A DNA stretch of 64,000 nt from Pseudochelatococcus sp047501465 (GCF_047501465.1 NZ_JAZDRL010000002.1:620001-684000); one strand, 5' to 3'. Positions 18,801-27,693 are shown, numbered from the stretch's first letter. Made by a program: numbers and translations. The notes: generated by a model not told the origin, from the letters alone.

Positions 18801-20601
18801 TGGGGTAGATCCAACGTTGTCTTATGCGGCCTCTGGTCTTGTGAATGGTGACACGGATTCACTTATAACAGGCGCACTGGATCGTGTTGCAGGCAATAAC
18901 GTCGGTACCTATGCGATTAATCAGGGGACGCTTTCAGCCGGCGGCAACTACACCATCACTTTTGTGCCCGGCCAGACCTTTGCCATTACACCTGCGACCT
19001 TGACGATTACAGCGGATAGCGGGCAATCGAAGGTCTATGGTGGGGCAGATCCAACATTGTCTTATGCGGCCTCTGGTTTTGTGAATGGTGATACTGCTTC
19101 AGTTATGACAGGCGCACTGGATCGTGTTGCAGGCAATAATGTCGGTATCTATGGGATTAATCAGGGGACGCTTTCAGCCGGCGGCAACTACACCATCAAT
19201 CTTGTGCCCGGCCCGACCTTCGCCATTACACCAGCAGTCTTGACGATTACAACGGATAGCGGACAATCGAAGGTCTATGGTACAGCAGATCCAACGTTGT
19301 CTTATGCGGTCTCTGGTCTTGTGAATGGTGATACCATTTCAATTATGACAGGCGCACTGGATCGTGTTGCAGGTAATAATGTCGGTAGCTATGCGATTAA
19401 CCAGGGAACGTTGTCAGCCGGTGGCAACTACACCATGAATATTATACTGGGCCAGGCCTTTGCCATTACACCGGCGACACTTACGGTGTCTGGCGGTGTT
19501 GTACAGTCCAGCCGTGTATATGATGGGACGACGGATATCTTTGTAACCAATCATGGCGCGATACTATCAGGTGTTGTTGGATCTGATGACATCACGGTTT
19601 CGCTGAATGCAGCTTATGCCAGCGCTAATGCTGGTACTCATATTCACGTTAATGGGATTTATAGTATAAGTGGTGCTGCTGCAGGTAACTATATTCTGGC
19701 GGATGCAGCTTTCCAGACAAAGGCGGCGATTACTGCAAAATCGCTGATGATCGCCACTCCGGGGCAGGTAACAAGCCAGCGTATCTATGATGGCACGGCC
19801 TTTGCGCAGAAATTGAGCGACGGTACATTAAACGGTGTTGTAGCCGCTGATATTGGCAGGGTTGGACTGGAGCTCATAGACACCCGATATAACAGTGCCA
19901 ATGTCGCAGAAGCGAATACAGTTACAGGGCGTTATCTCCTGAGTGGTACCGCTGCGCATAATTACATCCTGACTGCGTCTGAATTCAGCACAACTGGTAT
20001 AATCACTCAGGCCCAGTTGACGGTTAATCCGATGCCGGGACAAGTGAGAACGGTAGGACAATCAGATTATCAGATTGCATTTACGATTTCGGGCTGGAAG
20101 GGCGGCGATAATGCATCCTTGCTCGCGGGAGAACTTTCATTCGAGGGTGCAGATGCGCCTGGAACACGTTTTATTACACTTGGTAACCTGCAGGCAGGAG
20201 GCAATTACAACCTTGAATTGACATCAGGTGGAGTGCTGGAAATTGTCGCCAGACCGTCGGATAATGATGGTGCTGGAGGCGGTGGATTGCCAAGTAATCC
20301 TAATGACCAGATAGATGCAATTGCACATGCGCGAGAGCTTGAGAAAACGAGTTCGCAGTTATTGTTTAATACTGAAAAGGAAAGGTATGTCATGATTGAT
20401 CCTTTCCAGTTTTCGTCGCCGGATTCATCAGATGAAGACAGCGCTGATGGTAGTATACAGATCGGAAAGTCCGGTAATTTAAGGTGTGTAACATCATCTG
20501 TAACGATAGCTAGTGATGCACAGAAAGGCTTGAGCGCTGATTTCCTTGATTGTCATGCAATCGCAGATATGACGACATCGACATCCAACGCCAGACGCTG
20601 A
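12823..20601 (+). CDS. Giant filamentous-haemagglutinin-like exoprotein with GLUG and MBG repeats
   Basis: Secreted protein of 2592 residues, probably a two-partner (TpsA-type) adhesin. Residues about 1-42 are a signal peptide ending ACAQ. A haemagglutination-activity domain follows (to about 170) with QFSIGQPNSVHF, NRVRGNIASQIDG and the YLINPAGIAVGPTG motif. Residues about 640-1590 hold three blocks of GLUG motifs (VGGLVG, GQGHVI-x-x-LTINRP). Residues about 1740-2220 are six MBG repeats, followed by two YDG-type units. No TpsB transporter gene lies beside it. A TTG at 12847 with TAGGAG upstream is an attractive alternative start that gives a cleaner signal peptide. It likely functions in attachment or biofilm. 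Confidence 0.88.
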   Translation: MLLVGAVLLVRSSYIGGNRKNLFLTSVAGVSLLMSSAVACAQGLPSGAQIVNGQADVTQNGSSLAVRQASPTAIISWDQFSIGQPNSVHFDNGVGSTLNRVRGNIASQIDGSLTATGSVYLINPAGIAVGPTGRIETGGSFIGSTLDISDDEFQKAARGEAHTFKGTSGAAVRNAGRIGALGGSVVLMGRTVENEGDIEAPNGTAALVAGTEVLVQDRSLDGGRFVVKAGGSGTSVKNTGNIKAAEVELRANGGNVYALAGNKHGVIAATGTSKQGGRVFLTAGDTGTVEVTQHVSARKVATAANRSRNGGDIRVSGKTIKVAATLDASGLLPPVRPDELNGNGGTVIVAGDNITLTDAARVDVSGAKGGIALIGGDYQGGANTAANYVSEKVSTAKLLTVAKGAVITADASEGNGGKIVLWSDLHTDFAGHVSATSVTGLGGDAEVSGKATLAFNGTANLLGQAGAGTLLLDPYNLTIVAGSGGSVTPVANDSTLGVDTLTGLLASANTVVTTGSGGAQLGNIIVNAAITWNAATTLTLNAANTIAINAAITAVNGGLTLKAASGTEAAPTITTGAGGTINVGTFSLETGAWVQKSATLPAFAAQAFHLAYDSKYSPTVIFLRATSGTGVDAANSYKIADLYGLQGMASMRSKHFALVADIDATSTANWYGGQGFLPIGVSSASFFGSFDGQGHIIAGLTINRPSQDYVGLFGMIGSSGTELKNIGLVGGVVRGRNRTGSLAGYSSDVSNSFSTIAVEGNDYAGGLVGFTDGTIKNSYASGSVKGWNYVGGLLGQAGYRGIATSYAAGDVTGNDYVGGLVGNYSGSSSSNNVYATGSVTGSKYVGGLVGYWGGASNSYYAYASGKVTGTTNTGSLFGGNSYNNFYNAYSLSTANAFTQANYSGFNFTGNWYMVDGETRPFLRMELDELAKTYDAAGNVIAGTYTIRTANQLQLIKSHEGATSSGKTYILANDIDMTAALSYDRGNWRTVTTKDAANLYGFAPIGTSTDPFQGTFNGQGHVINALTINRPSKDNVGLFGYVNSATLKSVGLENVSVTGKTSVGGLLGYGSSASINKTFVTGAVAGTGSAIGGLAGNVSGGSISVSYTTGTVSSSSTHVGGLVGVSGTSISDVYTTASVTGTGFVGGLAGQSSSTITRAYASGKVTGGSGFVGTKPAGTISSSFWDIDTTGQASGGDAGAVGIYSSTSTQNAFNQAIYAGWNFTNTWYMVDGETRPFLRMDLEEFGKTYDAAGNGIAGTYTIRNANQLQLIKSHDGATSSGKTYILANDIDLTATLANDAGIWRTTTTKSAANLYGFVPIGSSSNGFKGIFDGQGHVISGLTINRPLRDGAGLFGYTDLSTIKNAGLVGSSVSGKDSVGTLVGNSINSNISNIYITGTVFGNNHVGGLIGYSNSGAIYGVNAVGDVTGTGNYVGGLVGSSLTNIQNAYATGNVTGIDQIGGLVGFSHNNITNAYATGTVLGNSRVGGLVGYGDGGVISSAYAMGNVTGTGNYVGGLVGYSQANIQNAYATGNVVGIDQIGGLVGFSNNDITNTYATGSVTGTGSYIGGLAGYRDNGTITSSFWNKDAIITGIGYGSDVGTMGLTLAQFKSTAEFMGVATGWDFNNIWAPPGDGYSPELYALSKVLRVQATSNATVVYGSSSVTWVGGGPSGSIVYGQGKHISGDTSYGSQSTFGSSPSLAVNGLNAGSYMNEVTGLIRGGDGKDTYRYIYTLDLIVTKATLTITADGGQSKVYGGADPTLSYAASGLVNGDTDSVMTGALDRVAGNDVGTYAINQGTLSAGGNYTINLVPGQTFAITPAALTITADSGQSKVYGGADPTLSYAASGLVNGDTTSVMTGALDRVAGNNVGTYAINQGTLSAGGNYTITFVPGQTFAITPAALTITADSGQSKIYGGADPTLSYAASGLVNGDTTSVMTGALDRVAGNNVGTYAINQGTLSAGGNYTITFVPGQTFAITPATLTITADSGQSKVYGGVDPTLSYAASGLVNGDTDSLITGALDRVAGNNVGTYAINQGTLSAGGNYTITFVPGQTFAITPATLTITADSGQSKVYGGADPTLSYAASGFVNGDTASVMTGALDRVAGNNVGIYGINQGTLSAGGNYTINLVPGPTFAITPAVLTITTDSGQSKVYGTADPTLSYAVSGLVNGDTISIMTGALDRVAGNNVGSYAINQGTLSAGGNYTMNIILGQAFAITPATLTVSGGVVQSSRVYDGTTDIFVTNHGAILSGVVGSDDITVSLNAAYASANAGTHIHVNGIYSISGAAAGNYILADAAFQTKAAITAKSLMIATPGQVTSQRIYDGTAFAQKLSDGTLNGVVAADIGRVGLELIDTRYNSANVAEANTVTGRYLLSGTAAHNYILTASEFSTTGIITQAQLTVNPMPGQVRTVGQSDYQIAFTISGWKGGDNASLLAGELSFEGADAPGTRFITLGNLQAGGNYNLELTSGGVLEIVARPSDNDGAGGGGLPSNPNDQIDAIAHARELEKTSSQLLFNTEKERYVMIDPFQFSSPDSSDEDSADGSIQIGKSGNLRCVTSSVTIASDAQKGLSADFLDCHAIADMTTSTSNARR
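18040..19479 (+). repeat. Six tandem 240-bp MBG repeats
   Basis: Six units begin at about 18040, 18280, 18520, 18760, 19000 and 19240 with an exact 240-bp period. Each encodes 80 residues starting LTITADSGQSKVYGG and ending TFAITPA. Units 2 and 3 are almost identical at the DNA level, so the array can expand or contract by recombination without breaking the frame. Confidence 0.95.
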
Positions 20602-21168
20602 ATAAAATTTCCCTGTGTGCCCACCGTATAGGGCAATATTCAAGCTGTTTTGTGTGCAGGCACAGAACATGCCGGGCTTGTGGGTACGCTTGATGAAATT
20701 GAGACATGGTCCCCATTTTCAATAACAGCTTACATTATTTTTAAGATAAAGTGTAATGACTGTCTGGCTAGAGAGCAGAGGTAATTTCTCGAATATGCCA
20801 GTGAGAAGCGCGCATTTCCATGCAGGCCATATGCCTTAATTGCTTCGTTTATCTCATTTTTAACTGCTTTAAAGCCTGGGCAAGTTTCCCCAAAGGCATC
20901 GCTGCGGTTTGAATAATGAAAGCACTCATACTTAGCTCAGCAAAGCTTAATATATGGCATAAAAAGGTTAATAGGATGTTAATTTATTTAATATTTTTCT
21001 GATGGTGTGCAATATTATTTGTGGCGCATGATTTTTCTGGGAAGAGATACGTTAAGATTGATATTTGTTCTTGATGCAACTGGATGGATTGATAAATATA
21101 ATACCGCGCTGATTTTCGGGGCGCATTAAAGTGCATGTTATAAGCTTTAAAGAGACTGGAAGAGCGAT
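20602..21168. other. Intergenic region between the two adhesin genes
   Basis: No gene is supported in these 567 bases. The right half (about 20930-21150) is very AT-rich, typical of a promoter region for the autotransporter. A TATAAT-like hexamer lies near 21100, but no -35 with good spacing was found. No strong terminator for the upstream gene was seen. Confidence 0.4.
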
Positions 21169-24100
21169 ATGACCGTTTCGAAGCCATCACGGATTGCGCG
21201 CTATATGTTGCTGACAGGCGTGTCGCTGTTGTCGCTGTCTTGTATCGTTAGGCCATCTGCTGTTCTGGCGCAGGTTGTCATTGATGGAGCCGATGAAACG
21301 GTTATCGGTACCGGTGGGGGCACCAAGACATCTCCGTGGGAGGTCGTAGGTGGTCTGACTGTTGGCAGTTCAGGCAAGGGCAGTCTGTCGATCACGGATG
21401 GCGGTAAGGTCACAAATACAGGGGGTGTCATTGGCTCCGGTTCTGGCTCCGAGGGTACAGTGACGGTTGCTGGTTCTGGCTCCAGCTGGGAGAGTTCTCT
21501 CAGCCTGTATGTTGGTGGGGGCGGCAAGGGCATTCTGTCGATCACGGATGGCGGTAAGGTTACAAATACAACGGGCAATATTGGCTTTGCTGTCGGCTCC
21601 GAGGGTACAGTGACGGTTGATGGGGCCGGCTCCAGTTGGGAGAGTTCCGGCGGCCTGCGTGTTGGCGATTCTGGCAAGGGCAGTCTGTCGATTACGGATG
21701 GTGGTAAGGTTACAAATACATGGGGTGCCATTGGCTCCGCTGCCGGCTCCGACAGTACAGTGACGGTTGCTGGTTCTGGCTCCAGCTGGGTCAATTCCGA
21801 CACCTTGTCTGTTGGCTCTTCTGGCAAGGGCAATCTGTCGATCACAGATGGCGGTAAGGTTACAAATACAGGGGGCTACATTGGCGACATTGTTGGCTCC
21901 GACGGTACAGTGACGGTTTCTGGTTCTGGCTCCAGCTGGGAGAATTCTGGCCAGCTGACTGTTGGCGCTTCTGGGAAGGGCATTCTGTCGATCACGGATG
22001 GCGGTAAGGTTACAAATACATTTGGCTATATTGGCTTTGTTGTCGGCTCCGAGGGTACAGTGACGGTTGCTGGTTCTGGCTCCAGCTGGGTCAATTCCAG
22101 CATGCTGTATGTTAGCTATTTTGGGAAGGGCAGTCTGTCGATCACGGATGGTGGTAAGGTCACAAATACAACGGGCTATATTGGCTCCGGTTCTGGCTCC
22201 GAGGGTACAGTGACGGTTGATGGGGCTGGTTCCAGCTGGGAGAATTCCGGCGCCTTGTCTGTTGGCTCTTCTGGTAAAGGCAGCCTGTCGATCACGGATG
22301 GCGGTAAGGTCACAAATACAACGGGCGTGATTGGCGCCGCTGCTGGCTCCGACGGTACAGTGACGGTTGCTGGTTCTGGTTCCAGCTGGGAGAGTTCTAG
22401 TCAGCTGAGTGTTGGCAATGGTGGCAAGGGTAATCTGTCGATCACGGATGGCGGTAAGGTAACAAATATAACGGGCGTTATTGGCTTCGTTGCCGGCTCA
22501 GATAGTACAGTGACTGTTGATGGGGTGGGGTCCAGCTGGGTCAATTCCGGCGCCTTGTTTGTTGGCCATTTGGGGAAGGGCAGTCTGTCGATCACGGATG
22601 GCGGTAAGGTCACAAATACAGGGGGTGTCATTGGCAACATTGCTGGCTCCGAGGGTACAGTGACGGTTTCTGGTTCTGGTTCCAGTTGGGTCAATTCCAG
22701 CAACCTGCGTGTTGGCTCTTCTGGCGCTGGCATTCTGTCGATTACGGATGGTGGCCTTGTGCGGGCTTCTGGGGTGACGATTGCTGCGAATTCCAGTTCA
22801 ATCGGTACGCTCAATATTGGTGGTGATGAGCTTGGTCCTGCTGGTGTTGCGGGTGTGCTTGATACGGCCAGTGTTGCGTTTGGTGATGGCACGGGTGCGC
22901 TTGTTTTCAACCATTCCGGTGCGACCACGTTCGGTGCTGCAATTTCGGGGGCTTCTCCTGGGTCCGTCATTCGCCATCTGTCCGGCACGACCAATCTGAC
23001 AGGAAAGGGCGCGGGCTTTACGGGCGAGGTTCTTGTTTCTGGCGGTGAGTTGCGTGTCAACGCTGGCGGAACGCTGGGAAGCGGTAATGGCGTTCTCGGT
23101 GATGGCGATGGCTCGAATGGTACGGCTGTTGTTGATGGTGCGGGCTCAAAATGGGCCCTTTCAGATGGCCTTTCAGTCGGCAAGAACGGCAGCGGTACGC
23201 TCGCGATCACGAATGGCGGTGAGGTTAGCGTCACGAATGATGTCCAGGTCGCCGTCGCAGGCCTTGTTTCCGGGGCCATCAATGTTGAGGGCGCGGGGTC
23301 GAAGCTGGTTGCTTCCAGCAGTGTTACGGTTGGTGATAGTGGCGGTGGTACGCTTCGGCTTACGGCTGGTGGTTTTGCCAGCGTTGTGGGCAATGTTTCT
23401 GTTGCGTCTGCAGTTGGTTCGAGCGGCAAGCTCATTATTGGCGATGAGCTTGATGGCAGCAAGGGGGCAGGTACGTTCTCTGCCGGGGTGCTGAACTTTG
23501 GTCTTGGTGATGCAGAGCTCATCTTTAACCACTCTGCGCTGGATTCTTCGCCGGCGATTTTTACGGCGTCGATGTCCGGCGGGATGGGGACGGCGACGCT
23601 CAAGCAGCTCTCGGGCACCACGCTGCTGAAGGGTGATAGCTCCGGGTTTGAAGGTGATATCGAGATTTCTGGCGGCAAGCTGCTTGTCGGGAATGCCAGT
23701 ACCGATAAGCTCGCTGGCAATATCTATGTTGACAGCAATGGCACGCTGGGCGGTTCGGGCGAGGTTGTCGGCAATGTCAGAGTTGATGGCACGCTTTCTG
23801 CCGGTAACAGCCCGGGCACACTCACCATCGATGGCAATCTCGAACTGATGGGCAGCTCGACCTCTGTGTTTGAGCTGAATGCGCCCGGTATCGTGGGTGG
23901 TGCCCAGAACGACCTTGTGAGGGTGACAGGCAACCTGACCCTCGGCGGCGATCTGAATGTAACGGTGGGGTCCGGCGGCTACTATCGGCTGTTTGAATAC
24001 GGCAATCTCGAGGGCGGCTCCTTCGGCGGCAAAAGCATTACAGGCACAGGCGGGTTTGTCGTCGATGTTTCTGAACTGCAGATGGGCATCCCCAACCAGA

Positions 24101-27100
24101 TCAATCTGGTTGTGCTGGGGGCTGGCCAGAACCTGCAGTTCTGGGATGGCGAGGATATCTTCGGGAATGGCATTGTTGATGGCGGCTCGGCCTTGTGGCA
24201 AACCGGCACCACCAACTGGACCGGCCAGCCGGGCCAGGCCGAGATCAATGGCAGCTGGATGGGTGCTGGTACTGTAGCCGTTTTCGCTGGCATGGCAGGC
24301 ACCGTTACGGTTGATGGCGAACAATCGTTCGATACGCTGCAGTTCAATGTCGATGGCTATGTTGTGACCGGTGACCAGCTTGCGATTGCGCCCGCATCAG
24401 GTTCTGCCGGCAGTATCAATGTTGGCAGCGGCATTACGGCGCTGGTTGAATCCGCGCTCAAAAATGGCTCTGGCACCAATGTACTGCGCAAGGTGGGTGG
24501 CGGTACGCTGGAGCTTGCCGGGGTCAACACCTATTCCGGCGGCACGGTTGTGGAGGCGGGTGTTCTGCGTCCGCTTGCCGGCAGCACGCTTGGCGCGCCT
24601 TTCAGCGATATCACGGTTGAGGGCGGCGAGCTGCAAATCGGCGCTGGTGTTGCGGTTGCCAATTCTCAGGCTGTTGTGGGGCAGGGTGTTGGTGCCAACG
24701 GGCTTGTGAGCGTGTCTGGTGCAGGCGCGGCGTTGCTTCTCAACACGATCACGATCGGCCAGAACGGGGCTGGTGCGGTGACGGTGGCGAATGACGGCGT
24801 TGTGTCGGTCCCCAGTGGTGGCGTCCTCATGGCGGTTGGTGCCGGCTCTTCCGGCACGCTCAATATTGGCGCCGATGCAGCCAGCGCGGCTGCAGCTGCG
24901 GGCCAGCTTGATGCCGGCACGATTGCTTTTGGTGACGGTGCGGGCAGCCTGGTGTTCAATTATACAGGTGCGAATACGTTTAACACCGCGCTTTCTGGTG
25001 GCACGTCTCTTTCGGGCATCAAGCACCTTGCCGGCACCACGACGTTGACGGCGAACAGCGCCAGCTTCGGCGGCACCTCAACGCTTTCCGGCGGTTCGAT
25101 GATTGTGAATGGCCAACTTGGCGGGGTGCTGAATGTTGGCCCGGGCGGCACGTTGGCGGGGCAGGGCGCTGTTGCCACGGCCCAGGTGGCGGGCAATCTG
25201 CTTGGCAGCATCGGCAGCACGTTTGGTATCGATACGCTGACGCTTGCCTCCACGGCCTCAGTCGGTTTGACGGTGCCCACTGGCTCTTCGGCCACGTCAG
25301 CGCCTGCTTTCAAGGGCACAACGGCGGTGCTTGGCGGCGCGATCACGGATGTTGCCTTGCCAACCGGCTTCTCTGTGGGCGATCAGGATGCATCTTTCTA
25401 CGTGTTCTCGTACACCAACCGCTCAGGTGAGATCGTTGTGGCGGATAGCGTGAAGGCGGCCTATGCGGGGTCTGATTTTACGTTTGGTCCGGTTGAATAC
25501 GGTTATCTGGTGCTCAAGTCCAAATCGCAGCAGCCAGGCGGAACGGAGCATGTGTTCAACTATGACACGAACCCCAATCCGCGCCTGTGGAGCGGTGTCT
25601 CGCACACCTTTGTGGATGGCACGCCGTGGATCCACGACAAGGCGACGTTTGAGGGCACGGCCACGGGCCGCCCTGCCATCCCGGTTGAAGGTCGCATTCT
25701 GCTGGGCGGCCTGACCGTTACTGGTCCGGGCTATGTCTTCAACGATTACGGCAATCCTGTTGCGCCGGCGGTGTTCTCGCTTGCGCCGCTTGATGGGTCG
25801 GACAGCATCACGTTCAGGGTGGCTTCCGCTGCTTCTGCGGATGTGGCCATTCCCCTGGCTGGCAGCAACTTCCGGAAGACGGGTGACGGTAGCCTGACGT
25901 TGTCAGCGCAGAGCAACGAATACAAGGGCACGGGCACGCTCACTGAGGGCACGCTGAACATCACGGGCGACTTCTCCCAGGCTACGTTTGTTGCCGATAG
26001 CGGTTTGCTGCGCGTCAACGGCCAGGCGGGTGCGGTGACGGTGAATGCCAACGGTGTGCTTGAAGGGCAGGCCAATGCGTTGCCGGCGAATAAGGTGAAC
26101 ATCGCATCGCTGACGGTGAATGGCGGCACGTTCCAGCCGGGGAATTCGCCGGGGACGATCCGGCTTGGCTCCTATGTCCAGAACGGTGGTACGATTGCGT
26201 TTGAGCCTGGGGATCTGATTGCTGTATCAGCGGGTTTTGGCGGCACGTATGATGGCCGTGCGATCTTTTCGCGCGCCAGTGACGGGGCACCGGTCACGCT
26301 GTCTCTGATGGATGGGCGCGGCTACACCTTCGGCAATCGGTATGTTTTTGTGACGGCGGACAACGGCGTGAGTTTTGCAACGCCTGATGCAGTGCAGGTG
26401 CTTGAAGTTGGCCGCAGCCGGTTGTTCTCGCAGTTCAAGGCCGAGGCGGTTGGCAACGTGGGCCAGTTCTATCTTGAGCGCACCCGCTCGTTTACGGATG
26501 TTGCGTGGACGGTTAACCAGTTTGCGGTTGGGCGTGCGCTTGATGCGACGGGGGTTGATGGGCACAGTGCTGTCAGCCGGTTGTATAATGCGATTGCTTC
26601 AGCCTCGAACGATCAGGCCTTTGATGTGCGTCTGGCGTTTGATCAGGTCTCGGGTCAGATCCATGCAGCAACGCAGGGTGTGCTGATTGATGAAAGCCGT
26701 CATCTGCGGGATGCGCTCAACACGCGCACCCGTGTTTCGCTGGATGGCAAGGGTTCTGTTGCGCAGGCGGATCGCCGTCTGTCCGGCTCTGGTGCGGATA
26801 TCGGGCTTTGGGGCCAGGGTTATGGCAGCTGGGGCAATGCGGGCCAGTTGGGGCAGGGGTCGCGGCTTGATCTGTCGACTGCCGGTTTTGTGCTTGGTGG
26901 TGATGGTGCGGTTGGCGACAACTGGCGGCTTGGTTTTGCGGGCGGCTACGGCACGAGCGAGATCAGGAACAATGCTCTTCTGAGCCAGTCTGATGTCGAC
27001 AACTACCACGCTGCGATTTACGGCGGCGGACGTTTTGGTGCGCTTGGTGTGCAGTTTGGGGTTGGGCATACGTGGCATAGCATTGATGTATCGCGTCAGT

Positions 27101-27630
27101 TGAATGTTGCGTCGCTTGGGCTGCGTGATGGTCAATATTCGCAATATGACGCGCGGACATTGCAGGTTTATGGGGAGGCGAGCTACACGTTTGGTGTGCA
27201 GTCCGTCACGGCTGAGCCGTTTGTCAACCTTGCGTATGTTGCGTATCGAGGGGATGGGATTGGAGAGCGTGACCTTGGTTTAGGCACGGGGCTTCATGGG
27301 CATACGTCGGATGCGAATACGGGTTTTTCGACGGCTGGTGTGCGTTTATCGCATACGGTTGAAGTTGGTGGCGTAGAGGGCCGGGTGCACGGCACGCTTG
27401 GCTGGCGCTATGCTTTTGGAGACATCAGGCCGCGTGCTGCGTTCGTGTCGGCGCAGACGGGTGCTTTCTCGATTATCGGAACGCCGCTAGCGCAGAATGC
27501 GCTGGTTCTTGGGTTGGGTGGCGACATCGGGATCGGCACGACAACGCGCCTTGGGGTTTCCTACAGCGGGCAAATGGCCAAAAACGCCCAGGACCACGGC
27601 GTCAAGGGATATATGACCGTCAACTTCTAG
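21169..27630 (+). CDS. Giant autotransporter adhesin (type Va secretion)
   Basis: Classical autotransporter of 2153 residues. A long signal peptide occupies about 1-35 (SRIARYMLLTGVSLLSLSC then VLAQ). A passenger follows: ten 50-residue T5SS/PEP-CTERM-type repeats (about 65-530, pattern GKGSLSITDGGKVTNT and EGTVTVxGSGSSW), then a glycine-rich beta-helix with PATR-type segments such as LELAGVNTYSGGTVVEAGVL. The outer-membrane beta-barrel covers about 1880-2153 (GLWGQGYGSWG, LGGDGAVGDNWRLGFAGGYG) and ends in the hallmark terminal Phe (YMTVNF). GGAAG precedes the ATG. It is expected to display the passenger on the cell surface; receptor unknown. Confidence 0.94.
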   Translation: MTVSKPSRIARYMLLTGVSLLSLSCIVRPSAVLAQVVIDGADETVIGTGGGTKTSPWEVVGGLTVGSSGKGSLSITDGGKVTNTGGVIGSGSGSEGTVTVAGSGSSWESSLSLYVGGGGKGILSITDGGKVTNTTGNIGFAVGSEGTVTVDGAGSSWESSGGLRVGDSGKGSLSITDGGKVTNTWGAIGSAAGSDSTVTVAGSGSSWVNSDTLSVGSSGKGNLSITDGGKVTNTGGYIGDIVGSDGTVTVSGSGSSWENSGQLTVGASGKGILSITDGGKVTNTFGYIGFVVGSEGTVTVAGSGSSWVNSSMLYVSYFGKGSLSITDGGKVTNTTGYIGSGSGSEGTVTVDGAGSSWENSGALSVGSSGKGSLSITDGGKVTNTTGVIGAAAGSDGTVTVAGSGSSWESSSQLSVGNGGKGNLSITDGGKVTNITGVIGFVAGSDSTVTVDGVGSSWVNSGALFVGHLGKGSLSITDGGKVTNTGGVIGNIAGSEGTVTVSGSGSSWVNSSNLRVGSSGAGILSITDGGLVRASGVTIAANSSSIGTLNIGGDELGPAGVAGVLDTASVAFGDGTGALVFNHSGATTFGAAISGASPGSVIRHLSGTTNLTGKGAGFTGEVLVSGGELRVNAGGTLGSGNGVLGDGDGSNGTAVVDGAGSKWALSDGLSVGKNGSGTLAITNGGEVSVTNDVQVAVAGLVSGAINVEGAGSKLVASSSVTVGDSGGGTLRLTAGGFASVVGNVSVASAVGSSGKLIIGDELDGSKGAGTFSAGVLNFGLGDAELIFNHSALDSSPAIFTASMSGGMGTATLKQLSGTTLLKGDSSGFEGDIEISGGKLLVGNASTDKLAGNIYVDSNGTLGGSGEVVGNVRVDGTLSAGNSPGTLTIDGNLELMGSSTSVFELNAPGIVGGAQNDLVRVTGNLTLGGDLNVTVGSGGYYRLFEYGNLEGGSFGGKSITGTGGFVVDVSELQMGIPNQINLVVLGAGQNLQFWDGEDIFGNGIVDGGSALWQTGTTNWTGQPGQAEINGSWMGAGTVAVFAGMAGTVTVDGEQSFDTLQFNVDGYVVTGDQLAIAPASGSAGSINVGSGITALVESALKNGSGTNVLRKVGGGTLELAGVNTYSGGTVVEAGVLRPLAGSTLGAPFSDITVEGGELQIGAGVAVANSQAVVGQGVGANGLVSVSGAGAALLLNTITIGQNGAGAVTVANDGVVSVPSGGVLMAVGAGSSGTLNIGADAASAAAAAGQLDAGTIAFGDGAGSLVFNYTGANTFNTALSGGTSLSGIKHLAGTTTLTANSASFGGTSTLSGGSMIVNGQLGGVLNVGPGGTLAGQGAVATAQVAGNLLGSIGSTFGIDTLTLASTASVGLTVPTGSSATSAPAFKGTTAVLGGAITDVALPTGFSVGDQDASFYVFSYTNRSGEIVVADSVKAAYAGSDFTFGPVEYGYLVLKSKSQQPGGTEHVFNYDTNPNPRLWSGVSHTFVDGTPWIHDKATFEGTATGRPAIPVEGRILLGGLTVTGPGYVFNDYGNPVAPAVFSLAPLDGSDSITFRVASAASADVAIPLAGSNFRKTGDGSLTLSAQSNEYKGTGTLTEGTLNITGDFSQATFVADSGLLRVNGQAGAVTVNANGVLEGQANALPANKVNIASLTVNGGTFQPGNSPGTIRLGSYVQNGGTIAFEPGDLIAVSAGFGGTYDGRAIFSRASDGAPVTLSLMDGRGYTFGNRYVFVTADNGVSFATPDAVQVLEVGRSRLFSQFKAEAVGNVGQFYLERTRSFTDVAWTVNQFAVGRALDATGVDGHSAVSRLYNAIASASNDQAFDVRLAFDQVSGQIHAATQGVLIDESRHLRDALNTRTRVSLDGKGSVAQADRRLSGSGADIGLWGQGYGSWGNAGQLGQGSRLDLSTAGFVLGGDGAVGDNWRLGFAGGYGTSEIRNNALLSQSDVDNYHAAIYGGGRFGALGVQFGVGHTWHSIDVSRQLNVASLGLRDGQYSQYDARTLQVYGEASYTFGVQSVTAEPFVNLAYVAYRGDGIGERDLGLGTGLHGHTSDANTGFSTAGVRLSHTVEVGGVEGRVHGTLGWRYAFGDIRPRAAFVSAQTGAFSIIGTPLAQNALVLGLGGDIGIGTTTRLGVSYSGQMAKNAQDHGVKGYMTVNF
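21361..22760 (+). repeat. Ten tandem 150-bp units in the autotransporter passenger
   Basis: Units start at 21361, 21511, 21661, 21811, 21961, 22111, 22261, 22411, 22561 and 22711, with no length change between them; the tenth diverges after about 22760. The core ATCACGGATGGCGGTAAGGT is almost unchanged, while the segment encoding the residues just before and after the VG of each unit varies. The array is in frame and could change copy number. Confidence 0.95.
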
Positions 27631-27651
27631 GACGGTCCCGTTTATGCTGGA

Positions 27652-27693
27652 GCAGCTTGCGTGCAATGTGATGATCAAACAAACGCAAGCTGC
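27652..27693. terminator. Perfect 11-bp inverted repeat after the autotransporter
   Basis: GCAGCTTGCGT (27652-27662) and ACGCAAGCTGC (27683-27693) flank a 20-base loop, 22 bases after the stop codon. There is no U-run on either strand, so termination is possible but unproven. The remaining 27694-28055 holds no supported gene; an 89-codon frame at 27746 has no family features. Confidence 0.4.

Noticed and set aside
21361..22760. CRISPR-like or satellite array
   Set aside because: The 150-bp units are coding, in frame, and part of a beta-helix passenger.
12823..27630. Single fused adhesin gene
   Set aside because: Each has its own signal peptide and stop, separated by 567 AT-rich bases.
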